Below are positions 26,619 to 35,444 of a stretch of DNA of 64,000 nucleotides, piece after piece; the first letter of the stretch is position 1; every line of letters starts with the position of its first letter. The translations under genes and the position numbers were made by a program. The stretch comes from Sphingobium sp. EP60837. GTDB taxonomy: Bacteria > Pseudomonadota > Alphaproteobacteria > Sphingomonadales > Sphingomonadaceae. Below the pieces are notes generated by a model. It had not been told where the DNA came from, did no database searches, and was given only the letters and a program-made list of their open reading frames with translations. The stretch is from NCBI RefSeq assembly GCF_001658005.1, contig NZ_CP015986.1, positions 434,001 to 498,000 on the forward strand, in the 5' to 3' direction.

Positions 26619-28250
26619 ATGTATCGTTACGACAGCTACGACCAGTCCATCGTTGACGCACGCGTCGAGGAATTTCGTGATCAGGTGCAGCGGCGCCTGG
26701 CCGGTCAGTTGACTGAGGATCAGTTCAAGCCCCTGCGGCTGATGAATGGCCTCTATCTGCAGCTCCACGCCTATATGCTGCGCGTAGCCATTCCTTATGG
26801 CACGCTGAATGCGCGGCAAATGCGCAAGCTGGGCGAGATCGCGCGTAAATATGACAAGGGCTACGGCCATTTCACGACGCGTACGAATCTGCAGTATAAT
26901 TGGATCAAGCTGGCCGACGCGCCGGACATCCTGGCAGAGTTGGCGACGGTCGAGATGCACGCCATCCAGACCAGCGGCAACTGCATCCGCAATATCTCTT
27001 CTGACCAATATGCAGGGGTATCAGCGGACGAAGTAGCCGACCCACGTCCTTGGGCGGAGCTGCTGCGTCAGTGGTCGACCTTCCATCCGGAGTTCACCTA
27101 TCTGCCACGCAAGTTCAAGATCTGCGTGATCGCGTCCGAAGAGGATCGTGCGGCGATGAAGCTGCACGATATCGGCCTAAAGCTGGTGTCGCGCGATGGG
27201 CAGGTAGGCGCGGAAGTCTATGCCGGTGGCGGTATGGGCCGTACGCCGATGGTTGCGCCGCAAATCAGGGACTTCGTGCCCGAAGATGAGATCGTGCCTT
27301 ATCTGGAAGCGTGCCTGCGCGTCTATAACCGTTACGGCCGCCGCGATAACAAATACAAGGCGCGGATCAAGATCCTGGTCCATGAACTGGGGGTCGAGGA
27401 ATATAAGCGCCAGGTGGAGGAAGAGTTCGCGCATATGCGGATCCTCGGCCTCAATCCGCCGGTCGAAGAGCTGAATCGTATCCGGCCTTTCTTCGCCAAC
27501 CCGGCCTATGAGCAGGGTTTGAGCGATGATCTCGATCGCACCGATCCGGCCTTCGCGCTGTGGGTTGACCGTCAGGTCGCAGCCCACAAACAGCCCGGTT
27601 ATGCCATCGTCAACATCAGCCTGAAGCCGCGCGGCGGCATTCCAGGCGATGCTTCGGCGGAACAGATCGAACTGGTGGCGGATCTGGCGGAGACTTATTC
27701 GCTCGACGAACTGCGCGTCACCCATGCGCAGAACCTGGTTTTGCCGCATGTGAAGAAGGCGGATCTCTACGCCATCTGGCAAAAGCTGGATGAGGCTGGG
27801 CTGGCCGAGGCCAATCTGGACCTGATCACCGACATCATCGCCTGCCCCGGCCTCGACTATTGCAGCCTCGCCAATGCGCGGTCGATCCCGCTGGCGCAGA
27901 AACTGTCGGAGCGGTTCGCCGCGGCAGACCGGCAGAAGGATCTGGGCGAGCTGAAGGTCAAGATTTCCGGCTGCATCAACGCTTGCGGCCACCATCATGC
28001 CGGCCATATCGGCGTGCTGGGCGTGGACCGGAAGGGCGTGGAGAATTTTCAGCTCTCCCTCGGCGGATCAGGCGCCGAAGATGCGAGCGTCGGCCAGATC
28101 ACCGGCCCCGGCTTCTCCGAGGACGGCGTGGTGGACGCGATCGAGAAGGTGACGGACCTCTATCTCGCCCAGCGCGAGGAAGGCGAACGCTTTCTCGATA
28201 CCTATCGCCGTCTTGGCATGAAGCCCTTCAAGGAGGCGATCTATGGTTGA
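26619..28250 (+). CDS. cysI: Sulfite reductase (nitrite/sulfite reductase haemoprotein)
   Basis: The enzyme reduces sulfite to sulfide with six electrons at a siroheme-4Fe-4S centre in the cytoplasm. The 543-residue protein has both duplicated ferredoxin-like/NiSIR halves. The cluster ligands are at C409, C415, C452 and C456 (CPGLDYC and SGCINAC). Sequence style is the alphaproteobacterial short CysI, which usually works without a CysJ flavoprotein. None is present here. Nitrite reductase is the main alternative, but the cysH, SUMT, DUF934 and DUF2849 neighbours point to sulfite. Confidence 0.94.
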   Translation: MYRYDSYDQSIVDARVEEFRDQVQRRLAGQLTEDQFKPLRLMNGLYLQLHAYMLRVAIPYGTLNARQMRKLGEIARKYDKGYGHFTTRTNLQYNWIKLADAPDILAELATVEMHAIQTSGNCIRNISSDQYAGVSADEVADPRPWAELLRQWSTFHPEFTYLPRKFKICVIASEEDRAAMKLHDIGLKLVSRDGQVGAEVYAGGGMGRTPMVAPQIRDFVPEDEIVPYLEACLRVYNRYGRRDNKYKARIKILVHELGVEEYKRQVEEEFAHMRILGLNPPVEELNRIRPFFANPAYEQGLSDDLDRTDPAFALWVDRQVAAHKQPGYAIVNISLKPRGGIPGDASAEQIELVADLAETYSLDELRVTHAQNLVLPHVKKADLYAIWQKLDEAGLAEANLDLITDIIACPGLDYCSLANARSIPLAQKLSERFAAADRQKDLGELKVKISGCINACGHHHAGHIGVLGVDRKGVENFQLSLGGSGAEDASVGQITGPGFSEDGVVDAIEKVTDLYLAQREEGERFLDTYRRLGMKPFKEAIYG

Positions 28251-28683
28251 GTTCCTGTCTTTCCGCGACGGTGAAGCCGCGCAGGAGCCCGCCGTGACGG
28301 TCGAATCGTTCACGGGCCAGTCCAACTCGACCGCCGTTCGGATCGAAGCGGGCGAGGATGCGCGCGAATTGCTGCCCTATATTGACCGCCTGTCGCTGGT
28401 GGAGGTGAACTTCCCGGCCTATGGCGACGGGCGTGGCTATTCGGCGGCGCGTATCCTGCGTGAGGCCGGATATCAGGGCGAACTGCGTGCCGTAGGTGAT
28501 GTGCTCGTCGATCAGCTTGTCGCGATGCGCCGCTGCGGTTTCGACAGCTTCCGGCCCGACAAGGCGCTGGACGATGCCGCCGTGGAGCGTGCGCTCAATC
28601 GTTATGCCGACGTCTATCAAAAGACCGTCGATGGCCGCAGCCCGGTTTGGGCAAAGCGGCACCCGGAGAGTGTGAATGGCTGA
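28243..28683 (+). CDS. DUF934 domain-containing protein
   Basis: This 146-residue protein belongs to the DUF934 family found directly after cysI in many proteobacteria. It contains the conserved VEVNFPAYGDGRGYSAARILREAGYQ-type block and an MRRCGFDSF segment. It overlaps cysI by eight bases and cysH by eight, so all three are translationally linked. The family is thought to assist sulfite reduction, but no mechanism is visible in the sequence. Confidence 0.9.
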   Translation: MVEFLSFRDGEAAQEPAVTVESFTGQSNSTAVRIEAGEDARELLPYIDRLSLVEVNFPAYGDGRGYSAARILREAGYQGELRAVGDVLVDQLVAMRRCGFDSFRPDKALDDAAVERALNRYADVYQKTVDGRSPVWAKRHPESVNG

Positions 28684-29467
28684 ACCAGCCCGCCAGCTTG
28701 ACGTCATAGACGCCCGCCCCGCCTTTACCCAGGCAGATGCCGATGCGCTCAATGCGCGGTTCGAAGGTGTGGATGCGCTGACCATGCTGAAGACCGTCTT
28801 CGCCGAAGGGCTGGCTGGCAAGGTTGCTGTCGTATCGTCTTTCGGCACCGAGAGCGCCGTGCTGCTGGACCTGGTGGCAAGGGCGGACAAAACCGTTCCG
28901 GTGATCTTCGTCGATACGCTCAAGATGTTTGCGGAGACGCTGAACTATCGCGACACGCTTATCGCGCGACTGGGCTTCACAGATAGCCGTTCGGTGGTGC
29001 CCGATCTTGATGTGCTGGCGAAGAAGGACGAGACGGGCCTGCGCTGGTCTTACGATCCCGACGGCTGCTGCGACATCCGCAAAGTTGAGCCGATGAATCG
29101 TGCCAAGCAGGGATTGGACGCATGGATTTCCGGGCGCAAAGCGTTCCAATCGACCACGCGCCAGAATATGCCCCGCTTCGAGATTGAGGATGGTCGGCTG
29201 AAGATCAATCCGCTGGGAGATTGGGCCAAGGACGACCTTGAAGCCTATTTCGCGGAACATGACCTGCCGCGCCACCCTCTAGAAGCGCAAGGCTATCTGT
29301 CAGTAGGCTGCGAGCCGTGCACATCCAAGGTGCTGCCGGGCGAAGACCCGCGTGCAGGACGCTGGCGGGGTTGGGACAAGGTGGAGTGCGGGATCCACTC
29401 GCCGATCACTCCCATTCCGGTTCCGGTTGTCGATCCGGATGATCCGGCTAACCAGCCAGTGTTCTGA
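28676..29467 (+). CDS. cysH: Adenylyl-sulfate (APS) reductase, CysH family
   Basis: CysH reduces activated sulfate to sulfite using thioredoxin. The 263-residue protein has the P-loop-like VVSSFGTESAVLL, tandem cysteines C131-C132 (DGCCDIRK), C212 and C215 (GCEPC), and the catalytic ECGIH with C238. The CC plus CxxC set binds a 4Fe-4S cluster and marks the APS-using type rather than the cluster-free PAPS reductase. So this operon probably bypasses PAPS. ATP sulfurylase genes are not in the window. A hairpin follows the stop. Confidence 0.94.
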   Translation: MAEPARQLDVIDARPAFTQADADALNARFEGVDALTMLKTVFAEGLAGKVAVVSSFGTESAVLLDLVARADKTVPVIFVDTLKMFAETLNYRDTLIARLGFTDSRSVVPDLDVLAKKDETGLRWSYDPDGCCDIRKVEPMNRAKQGLDAWISGRKAFQSTTRQNMPRFEIEDGRLKINPLGDWAKDDLEAYFAEHDLPRHPLEAQGYLSVGCEPCTSKVLPGEDPRAGRWRGWDKVECGIHSPITPIPVPVVDPDDPANQPVF

Positions 29468-29475
29468 GGCGCGGT

Positions 29476-29507
29476 CCATGGTTCGTCTCGTTTCGACCGA
29501 GCCATGG
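29476..29507 (+). terminator. Hairpin after cysH
   Basis: CCATGGTTCG (29476-29485) pairs with CGAGCCATGG (29498-29507), with one G-U pair and flanking GC pairs. No T-run follows, so termination would be weak or factor-assisted. Confidence 0.4.
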
Positions 29508-29563
29508 CGCCGCCGCTCCTGGTAAGATAGTGTCGCGCCCGGAACAAATGGCGGGAGAGACAT

Positions 29564-29959
29564 ATGGCCGTGGAGTTGAAGATCCTTACATGGAGTTGCG
29601 CACTGCTGCTCGTGCATATTTTTGCGGCGGCGCATCTCAAGACACGGCAATATGGCGTTAAATGGAACATGGGCGCGCGGGACGAGACGCTTCCGCCGCT
29701 CAATCCGCTCGCTGGGAGGCTGGTAAGAGCGCAAGCCAATTTCATGGAGACCTATCCCTTGGCCATTGTGGGTCTGTTGGGAGTGGTGATCGCCGGACGA
29801 ACAGGCGAAATGACGGCGATCGGCGGATGGCTATGGCTGGCAGCCCGCGCGGTCTATCTCCCACTGTATGGCATAGGCGTGCCTGTTGTGCGGACGTTGG
29901 CCTATGGTGTCAGCATGGTCGGCTTGGCTCTCGTGTTCGGGGCGTTCGTCAGCGGCTGA
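29564..29959 (+). CDS. MAPEG-family membrane protein
   Basis: The 131-residue protein has four hydrophobic helices at roughly 5-25, 60-80, 85-100 and 108-128. It has the MAPEG pattern with RxxxAQANFMETYPLAIVGLL in helix two. Bacterial MAPEG proteins are inner-membrane relatives of glutathione transferases and eicosanoid enzymes, mostly of unknown substrate. GGGAG precedes the ATG. Its end overlaps the opposite-strand SGNH pseudogene by 11 bases. Confidence 0.87.
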   Translation: MAVELKILTWSCALLLVHIFAAAHLKTRQYGVKWNMGARDETLPPLNPLAGRLVRAQANFMETYPLAIVGLLGVVIAGRTGEMTAIGGWLWLAARAVYLPLYGIGVPVVRTLAYGVSMVGLALVFGAFVSG

Positions 29960-30804
29960 GCGATTTGCTCGTCATACGTTCAAGCGCGTCCGCTACGGCG
30001 GTCATTCCCGCCAGATTGGGGTGATAGGGGGCGAAGGAGGCGCTACCCTTCGGTTTGATGAAACCGTTCATCCAGGAATTTGCCGCGCAGGCATCATGCC
30101 CGCGGCTGAGCGAAGATGCTGCCAGTATCTCAGCACCCGCGTCGTGGGCCACCTTGGCTGTCAGCGCTGCGAGGCGGCTCGCGATCATCCGGCTCCTGTC
30201 GGCCTGCTCGGGCGACAATGGTGCTGCTGCACATTGTCCGTGGTCCGGGAGAACCGTCGGATAATGACAAGAATTATGCGGGCGTTCGGTGCCCGGCGTC
30301 GCATTTCGGCAAGCAGCTTGCGCATATCGGCTTCGAGCTTCTGCCATTTCTGCTCGGTGGGTTCCGGCACGGTCATGCACGCCTTGCCGTTCATCGCCTG
30401 GCATGACGCGGCCATGATGCCACCAATATAGCCCATATCATTGCCGCCGATGGTCGCGGTTATCAGCGATGTGTCAGGGGTGAGCGCGTCAAGCTGCGGA
30501 GGCAGTTCGGACCAGGGACCAAGAAGATGAGCCGTAGTCGCAGCACTACAGCTTACGTCGATCAGCCGAAGTCCCTTTTTTCGCGCGAGTTGATGCGCAT
30601 AATTATCGATAGATCGAGCGCAGCGCGTGGGCGGCGTGTCCGCCGGTTTGCTGATCCCTGGCCCGGCCGCGAAAGAGCTGCCCATGGCCACATAGATGTC
30701 ACCCGGCGCCAGAGATCGCCTGCCAGCGCCTGGTTCTAGGGTCATGCAGCCCGGCAGGCCGAGCGCCAAAGCGCAGGCGAGATTATCCGCCCGATTTTAT
30801 TCAT
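29949..30804 (-). pseudogene. SGNH/GDSL hydrolase, frameshifted
   Basis: One frame (from about 30769) reads GDIYVAMGSSFAAGPGI, the GDSL-like nucleophile block with Ser, and later TIGGNDMGYIGG. It is lost after ARIILV. A different frame takes up exactly there with YPTVLPDHGQC and runs to SWMNGF and YHPNLAGMTAVADAL, the catalytic Asp/His-like end. Restoring one base between 30265 and 30266 (GTCGATTAT) joins them. A second lesion seems to lie near 30770. The ATG at 30804, overlapping the dnaB stop, starts a signal-peptide-like MNKIGRIISPAL that shifts frame before LGLPGC. The intact ancestor would be a secreted lipoprotein esterase or lipase. Sequencing error cannot be excluded. Confidence 0.8.
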
Positions 30805-32281
30805 AATCGCCCATATATCCACCGTCGGCGAGGTCGGAGAAGCGGGTGATCTTGGCATCGAACTTCATGCGGATGCGACCGGTGGAGCCATGGCGCTGCT
30901 TTGCCACGATCAGCTCGGCAAGGCCGTAGATCCGCTCCATTTCCTGCGCCCATTCGAGATGCTCGGAGCTTTCCTTATTCCCCGGCTCTTTGGCTGCGAC
31001 ATAATAGTCTTCACGGAACACGAACCAGACCATATCCGCGTCCTGTTCGATCGAGCCGGATTCGCGCAGGTCCGATAGCTGCGGGCGCTTGTCCTCGCGC
31101 TGCTCGACGGCGCGGCTGAGCTGCGATAGGGCTAGAACCGGAACGTTAAGTTCCTTCGCCAAAGTCTTTAAACCACGAGATATCTCGGAAATTTCTTGCA
31201 CGCGGTTGTCGCTGCCCCTCCCACTACCCTGAAGCAGTTGGAGATAATCGACGATGACCAAGCCGATGTCGTGGCGGCGTTTCAGACGGCGGGCGCGGGT
31301 GCGTAGGGCAGCGATGGTGAGGCCGGGCGTGTCGTCGATAAAAAGCGGCAACTCCTGGAGATCGCGCGCGGCGCGGGAGAGATTCTGGAAGTCAGCGCGG
31401 CTGATCTTGCCCATGCGAAGTGCTTCACCGCTAATGCCCGACTGCTCGGCGAGAACGCGGGTAGCCAACTGGTCGGCCGACATTTCCAGGCTGAAGAAAG
31501 CCGTCTTTGCGCCCATATTTTTTTCAGGCGGGATGCCGTCGCCATTATCCCGCATCCAGCGGGAGGCAGCGTTATAGGCAATGTTGGTAGCGAGCGAGGT
31601 TTTGCCCATGCCAGGGCGCCCAGCCAGGATCATAAGGTCCGAATTGTGCAGGCCGCCAATCTTCTCATTGAGACTAGCCAGCCCGGTCGTGATGCCCGAA
31701 ACATGTCCGCCGCTGTTCAGCGCCCGTTCTGCGACCTGAACGGCCATGGTGGTGGCGGTGGCGAAGCTCTTGACGGAACCGGTCTCCCCCTCGCCCTCCG
31801 ACACCTTATAAAGCGCAACTTCGGCCTGCTCGATCTGCTCGCGGGGATTGACATCCTCGCTGGTATCCAAAGCGTTTTCAACAAGTTCACGGCCAACATT
31901 AACAAGCTGACGCAGCAAGGCCAGGTCATAGATTTGGCTGGCAAAGTCGCGTGCGCCCAGAAGCGCCGCGCCATTGCCCGTCAGCTGGGCGAGATAGCCG
32001 ACGCCGCCCAGTTCCTTGAGCGCCGGGTCCTGTTCCAGCAGCGGCTTCAATGTCACGGGATTGGCGATCATGTCGCGCTCCACCAGCTTCATGACCGCTT
32101 CATAGATCCGGCCGTGGAGCGGCTCGAAGAAATGCTCTGGCTTCAGCTTGAGCTGCACGTCCTCGGCGATTCGATTGTCGATCATCAGTGCGCCAAGCAG
32201 CGCCGCCTCCGCCTCCACATTGCGAGGGAGTTCGGGCACGCCTGCTTCCGCGGCGGGGTTTATCTGCACCAGTTCGACCAT
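30797..32281 (-). CDS. dnaB: Replicative DNA helicase DnaB
   Basis: DnaB is the hexameric 5'-3' helicase of the replisome. The 494-residue protein has the N-terminal primase-interacting domain (starting near ELPRNVEAEAALLGALMIDN) and a RecA-type core with Walker A AGRPGMGKTSLA. A VIVDYLQL Walker B and the conserved LSQLSRAVE and DLRESGSIEQDAD segments follow. I use the ATG at 32281, preceded by GAGAGG, instead of a longer upstream opening. It is divergent from the UPF0262 gene. Confidence 0.96.
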   Translation of the reverse strand: MVELVQINPAAEAGVPELPRNVEAEAALLGALMIDNRIAEDVQLKLKPEHFFEPLHGRIYEAVMKLVERDMIANPVTLKPLLEQDPALKELGGVGYLAQLTGNGAALLGARDFASQIYDLALLRQLVNVGRELVENALDTSEDVNPREQIEQAEVALYKVSEGEGETGSVKSFATATTMAVQVAERALNSGGHVSGITTGLASLNEKIGGLHNSDLMILAGRPGMGKTSLATNIAYNAASRWMRDNGDGIPPEKNMGAKTAFFSLEMSADQLATRVLAEQSGISGEALRMGKISRADFQNLSRAARDLQELPLFIDDTPGLTIAALRTRARRLKRRHDIGLVIVDYLQLLQGSGRGSDNRVQEISEISRGLKTLAKELNVPVLALSQLSRAVEQREDKRPQLSDLRESGSIEQDADMVWFVFREDYYVAAKEPGNKESSEHLEWAQEMERIYGLAELIVAKQRHGSTGRIRMKFDAKITRFSDLADGGYMGDYE

Positions 32282-32399
32282 GCGCCTCTCATCGCCTTCG
32301 CAGCGGTCCGGCGCAAGTGGCAAGCTACGAGGCGATCGGCAAAACTGTGGAGAACTCCGCTTGCTTTTCGGCGGCCGCAGCAGCAGGGACTATGAGCCC

Positions 32400-32882
32400 A
32401 TGACCGACCCGCGCATCATAGATATCACGCTCGACGAGCGGACGATCCTGTGGCGCAATGCGGATGTCGAGCAGGAACGGCGGATCGCGATTTTCGATCT
32501 GCTGGAGGATAATCATTTCGAGCCGCAGCGCGCTCACCCCGACGGCTACGCCGGACCCTATCGCGTGCTGCTGCGCGTCGAAGAAGGCCGACTGGTGATC
32601 GAGATCAAGCGGGAAGATGGGGAACCGCTGGAGGCCATCATCCTAAGTCTCGGGCGGTTCCGGCGGCCGATCCGCGAATATTTCGCCATTTGCGACAGCT
32701 ATTATCAGGCGATCAGCAACGCGTCCCCTCAGCAGATTGAAACGGTGGACATGGCGCGCCGCGCCATTCACAATGATGCGGCGGACATGCTGATCGATCG
32801 GCTCGAGGGGAAGATCAAGGTCGATTTCGATACGGCACGCCGCTTGTTCACGCTGATCTGCGTGCTGCATATCAAGGGGTAA
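32400..32882 (+). CDS. UPF0262 family protein
   Basis: The 160-residue protein matches the uncharacterised UPF0262 family of alphaproteobacteria. It has the RxxRIAIFDLLEDNxF segment, a LxIxxEDGEPLEAIILSLGRFRRPIREYF block and the end DTARRLFTLICVLHIKG. The conserved acidic and basic residues suggest a small cytoplasmic protein. No activity is known. It starts divergently from dnaB and is followed closely by the GH25-like gene. Confidence 0.9.
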   Translation: MTDPRIIDITLDERTILWRNADVEQERRIAIFDLLEDNHFEPQRAHPDGYAGPYRVLLRVEEGRLVIEIKREDGEPLEAIILSLGRFRRPIREYFAICDSYYQAISNASPQQIETVDMARRAIHNDAADMLIDRLEGKIKVDFDTARRLFTLICVLHIKG

Positions 32883-32888
32883 GGGGAC

Positions 32889-33581
32889 ATTCGTCAGGGT
32901 TCTTCCGGCCAGTTTCTGGTCCGCATCTTTGCGGGCGCGGCTATCATCGCTCTGCTGGCGGTGATGCTGTGGGCCTATGCGTGTCGCTGGGCACCGGAGC
33001 GCGACGTCTATCCGGTTCAGGGTGTGGCGGTAGCGGCCGGCAATGGCCGTATCGATTGGGGTACTCTGGCAGCCAATGGCGTGGATTTCGCCTATATCCG
33101 CGCGGCCGAGGGGGCGGAGGGACGCGATCCCGCCTTTGCGCGCAACTGGTCGGCGGCGCGCTCTTCCGGGCTGCGCTATGGGGCGGTGCTCGACTTCAGC
33201 CTCTGCAAGCGTGCGGCCGAGCAGGCGACACGCTTCATCACCACCGTGCCCCGCGACAATGCCGCTTTGCCTCCGGTGATCAGGCTGGCGTTCGATCCGT
33301 CCTGCACAGCACGACCGGGTCGGGACGCGGTGCTGTCCGAACTCAACACATTGGTGAACCTTATCGAAAGCAATGCCGGCAAGCCTGCCTTGATCAATGT
33401 TTCCAACGACTTCGAGGAAGAATATGACATCGCGTCTGGGATCAACCGGACGCTGTGGCTGGATGGCAATTTCTTTCCGCCTGATTATGCGACGCGTAAA
33501 TGGGTGATGTGGACCGCCAATGACATGCGGCATATCGATGGGGTTGAAGGGCCGGTAAGATGGGGCGTGGTGGCGCCATGA
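32889..33581 (+). CDS. GH25-like membrane-anchored protein, catalytic residues missing
   Basis: The frame from 32889 encodes a membrane anchor (LVRIFAGAAIIALLAVMLW) followed by a glycoside-hydrolase-25-like domain. Visible pieces are RIDWGTLAANGVDFAYIRAAEG, FARNWSAARSSGLRYGAVLDF, NFFPPDYATRKWVMW and RWGVVAP. Active lysozymes of this type have a DVS near the start and an acidic D-x-E/D-x-D after ALPP. Here these read VAV and RLA, so hydrolysis is unlikely. The first codon in a sensible place is ATT at 32889. A GTG at 32961 would cut the membrane helix in half. The stop overlaps the cdd ATG (ATGA). Confidence 0.7.
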   Translation: MRQGSSGQFLVRIFAGAAIIALLAVMLWAYACRWAPERDVYPVQGVAVAAGNGRIDWGTLAANGVDFAYIRAAEGAEGRDPAFARNWSAARSSGLRYGAVLDFSLCKRAAEQATRFITTVPRDNAALPPVIRLAFDPSCTARPGRDAVLSELNTLVNLIESNAGKPALINVSNDFEEEYDIASGINRTLWLDGNFFPPDYATRKWVMWTANDMRHIDGVEGPVRWGVVAP

Positions 33582-34027
33582 GCGTGGACGAGGCCGTCAA
33601 AGAGTTGGTCGAGGCGGCGCAGTTGGCGAAGGGGAACGCCTATGCCCCCTATAGCCGCTTTGCTGTTGGGGCTGCCGTACGGTTGACGGATGGCACGATC
33701 ATCGGCGCGGCAAATTTCGAAAATGCCAGCTATGGCCTCTCGCTCTGTGCTGAAACGGTGGCTCTTGCAGCGGCCAATGCGCAAGGGCGGCTGGGCGACG
33801 TAGAGGCGATCGCAGTGGTTGGCGGAGATACCGCGCCCGTGACCCCGTGCGGTAGGTGCCGCCAGATATTGAACGAGGCGGAGCAGGTGGCGGCACGGCC
33901 GATCGCCATCTATTGTGCAACGCGCGGCGATGATTCTGTGGTCACGTACAGCGTCGCTGAACTTCTGCCTTTTGCATTTGGAACCAAAGACTTAGGCTGC
34001 ACTTCTTCAAGGACGAGTCAAGAATAG
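33578..34027 (+). CDS. cdd: Cytidine deaminase
   Basis: The enzyme deaminates cytidine and deoxycytidine to uridine nucleosides. The 149-residue protein has the homotetrameric-type zinc site in CAETVAL and PCGRCRQ, with the catalytic Glu in the first motif. [13 protein letters not shown] binds substrate. The ATG at 33578 overlaps the previous stop. An earlier in-frame ATG at 33560 lies inside the GH25-like gene and is less likely. It is followed one base later by dcd, pairing two pyrimidine deaminases. Confidence 0.94.
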   Translation: MSVDEAVKELVEAAQLAKGNAYAPYSRFAVGAAVRLTDGTIIGAANFENASYGLSLCAETVALAAANAQGRLGDVEAIAVVGGDTAPVTPCGRCRQILNEAEQVAARPIAIYCATRGDDSVVTYSVAELLPFAFGTKDLGCTSSRTSQE

Positions 34028-34028
34028 C

Positions 34029-34583
34029 ATGTCGATCTTGTCGGATAAATGGATACGCGAACAGGCCCTCTCCCATGGCATGATCGAGCCTTTCGTGGAG
34101 AGCCAGCGGCGTGACGGTTGCATCAGCTACGGCCTTTCGTCCTACGGCTATGATGCGCGCGTAGCGGATGAGTTCAAAATCTTCACCAATGTCGATAGCG
34201 CAGTCGTCGATCCGAAGGACTTCGCGGCGAACAGCTTTGTCGATCGCAAAACCAGCTGCTGCATCATCCCCCCCAACAGCTTCGCTCTGGCCCGGACGGT
34301 CGAATATTTCCGGGTGCCGCGCGATGTCCTGGTCATCTGCCTAGGCAAATCCACCTATGCCCGCTGCGGCATCATCGTGAATGTGACACCGCTGGAACCA
34401 GGCTGGGAAGGGCATGTGACACTGGAATTTTCCAACACCACCCCCCTGCCCGCGAAAATCTACGCCAATGAGGGCGCGTGCCAGTTCCTATTCCTGAAAG
34501 GCAATGAGCCGTGCGAGGTCAGCTACGCCGACCGGGCCGGAAAATATATGGGGCAGCAAGGCGTCACATTGCCGCGACTCTGA
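34029..34583 (+). CDS. dcd: dCTP deaminase
   Basis: Dcd converts dCTP to dUTP, the main source of dTTP precursors in many proteobacteria. The 184-residue protein has [18 protein letters not shown] at the start, [12 protein letters not shown] with the conserved Ser/Arg, the catalytic Glu in [20 protein letters not shown] and a [14 protein letters not shown] end. Length and all motifs are normal. It lies one base after cdd. Confidence 0.96.
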   Translation: MSILSDKWIREQALSHGMIEPFVESQRRDGCISYGLSSYGYDARVADEFKIFTNVDSAVVDPKDFAANSFVDRKTSCCIIPPNSFALARTVEYFRVPRDVLVICLGKSTYARCGIIVNVTPLEPGWEGHVTLEFSNTTPLPAKIYANEGACQFLFLKGNEPCEVSYADRAGKYMGQQGVTLPRL

Positions 34584-34628
34584 CAAGCATGCGAAGATCG
34601 CGCTTATGTTTTCCATGCGCGACCCACC

Positions 34629-35381
34629 ATGCTGAAATTCCTCCGCCGCAGAGAAGCGCCGCGTCCCCTGCCCAGCCTCGGTGAGGACCGGCGCGTCTAT
34701 GCGGTCGGCGACATACACGGCCGCCTAGACCTTTTCGACCAACTGCTTGAGTTGATCGAACGAGACGATGCCCGGCGCCACCCCCTACCCTGCCATCTCA
34801 TCCTGCTCGGCGATTTGGTGGATCGAGGTCCGCACTCAGCACAGATGGTCGAGCGGGCGATGGCGCTGCAGGACGCAACCGAGAAGGTGCACTTCATCAA
34901 GGGCAACCATGAGGAAGTGTTCGTCAGCGCAGCACGCGGAAGCTCCCAGTATGCGGGCTATTGCCGACGGATTGGCGGTGTTCAAACGCTGGCCAGCTAC
35001 GGGCTCGACGTTGGATCATCAGAACGAATGACCGACGAGGACGTGGCGTCATGGATGCTCAATCACGTGCCGCGAAGCCATGTGGATTTTCTGGACCGGT
35101 TCGAAGATATGCTAACGATGGGCGATTATCTGTTCGTTCATGCTGGGATTAGACCCGGCTTGCCGCTGCAGGCGCAAACAGCTGCTGACTTGCACTGGAT
35201 CCGCAGCGAATTTTTGAACCACAGGGGCGATCATGGATATGTCGTGGTCCATGGCCACAGCATCACGACCAAAGTTGATGAAAAGCCCAACCGCGTCGGC
35301 ATCGATACTGGAGCATGGAGCAGCGGCAAGCTGACCGCCGTCGGCTTGCAGGGAACGGAGCGCTGGTTCCTGCAAACCTAG
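34629..35381 (+). CDS. Metallophosphoesterase, serine/threonine phosphatase-like
   Basis: The 250-residue protein carries the calcineurin-type motif set GDIHGRLD, GDLVDRG, GNHEE, a later VHAG histidine and HGH, all metal ligands. This places it with PrpA/PrpE/ApaH-like phosphatases. The substrate could be a phosphoprotein or a dinucleotide such as Ap4A, and the sequence does not decide. It follows dcd by 45 bases on the same strand and may share its transcript. Confidence 0.88.
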   Translation: MLKFLRRREAPRPLPSLGEDRRVYAVGDIHGRLDLFDQLLELIERDDARRHPLPCHLILLGDLVDRGPHSAQMVERAMALQDATEKVHFIKGNHEEVFVSAARGSSQYAGYCRRIGGVQTLASYGLDVGSSERMTDEDVASWMLNHVPRSHVDFLDRFEDMLTMGDYLFVHAGIRPGLPLQAQTAADLHWIRSEFLNHRGDHGYVVVHGHSITTKVDEKPNRVGIDTGAWSSGKLTAVGLQGTERWFLQT

Positions 35382-35444
35382 ACCGAAGCAAAAAGAGGCC
35401 CCGACAAACTCAGCCGAAATGGGAGGACCCGCCCTAATAGAAGC

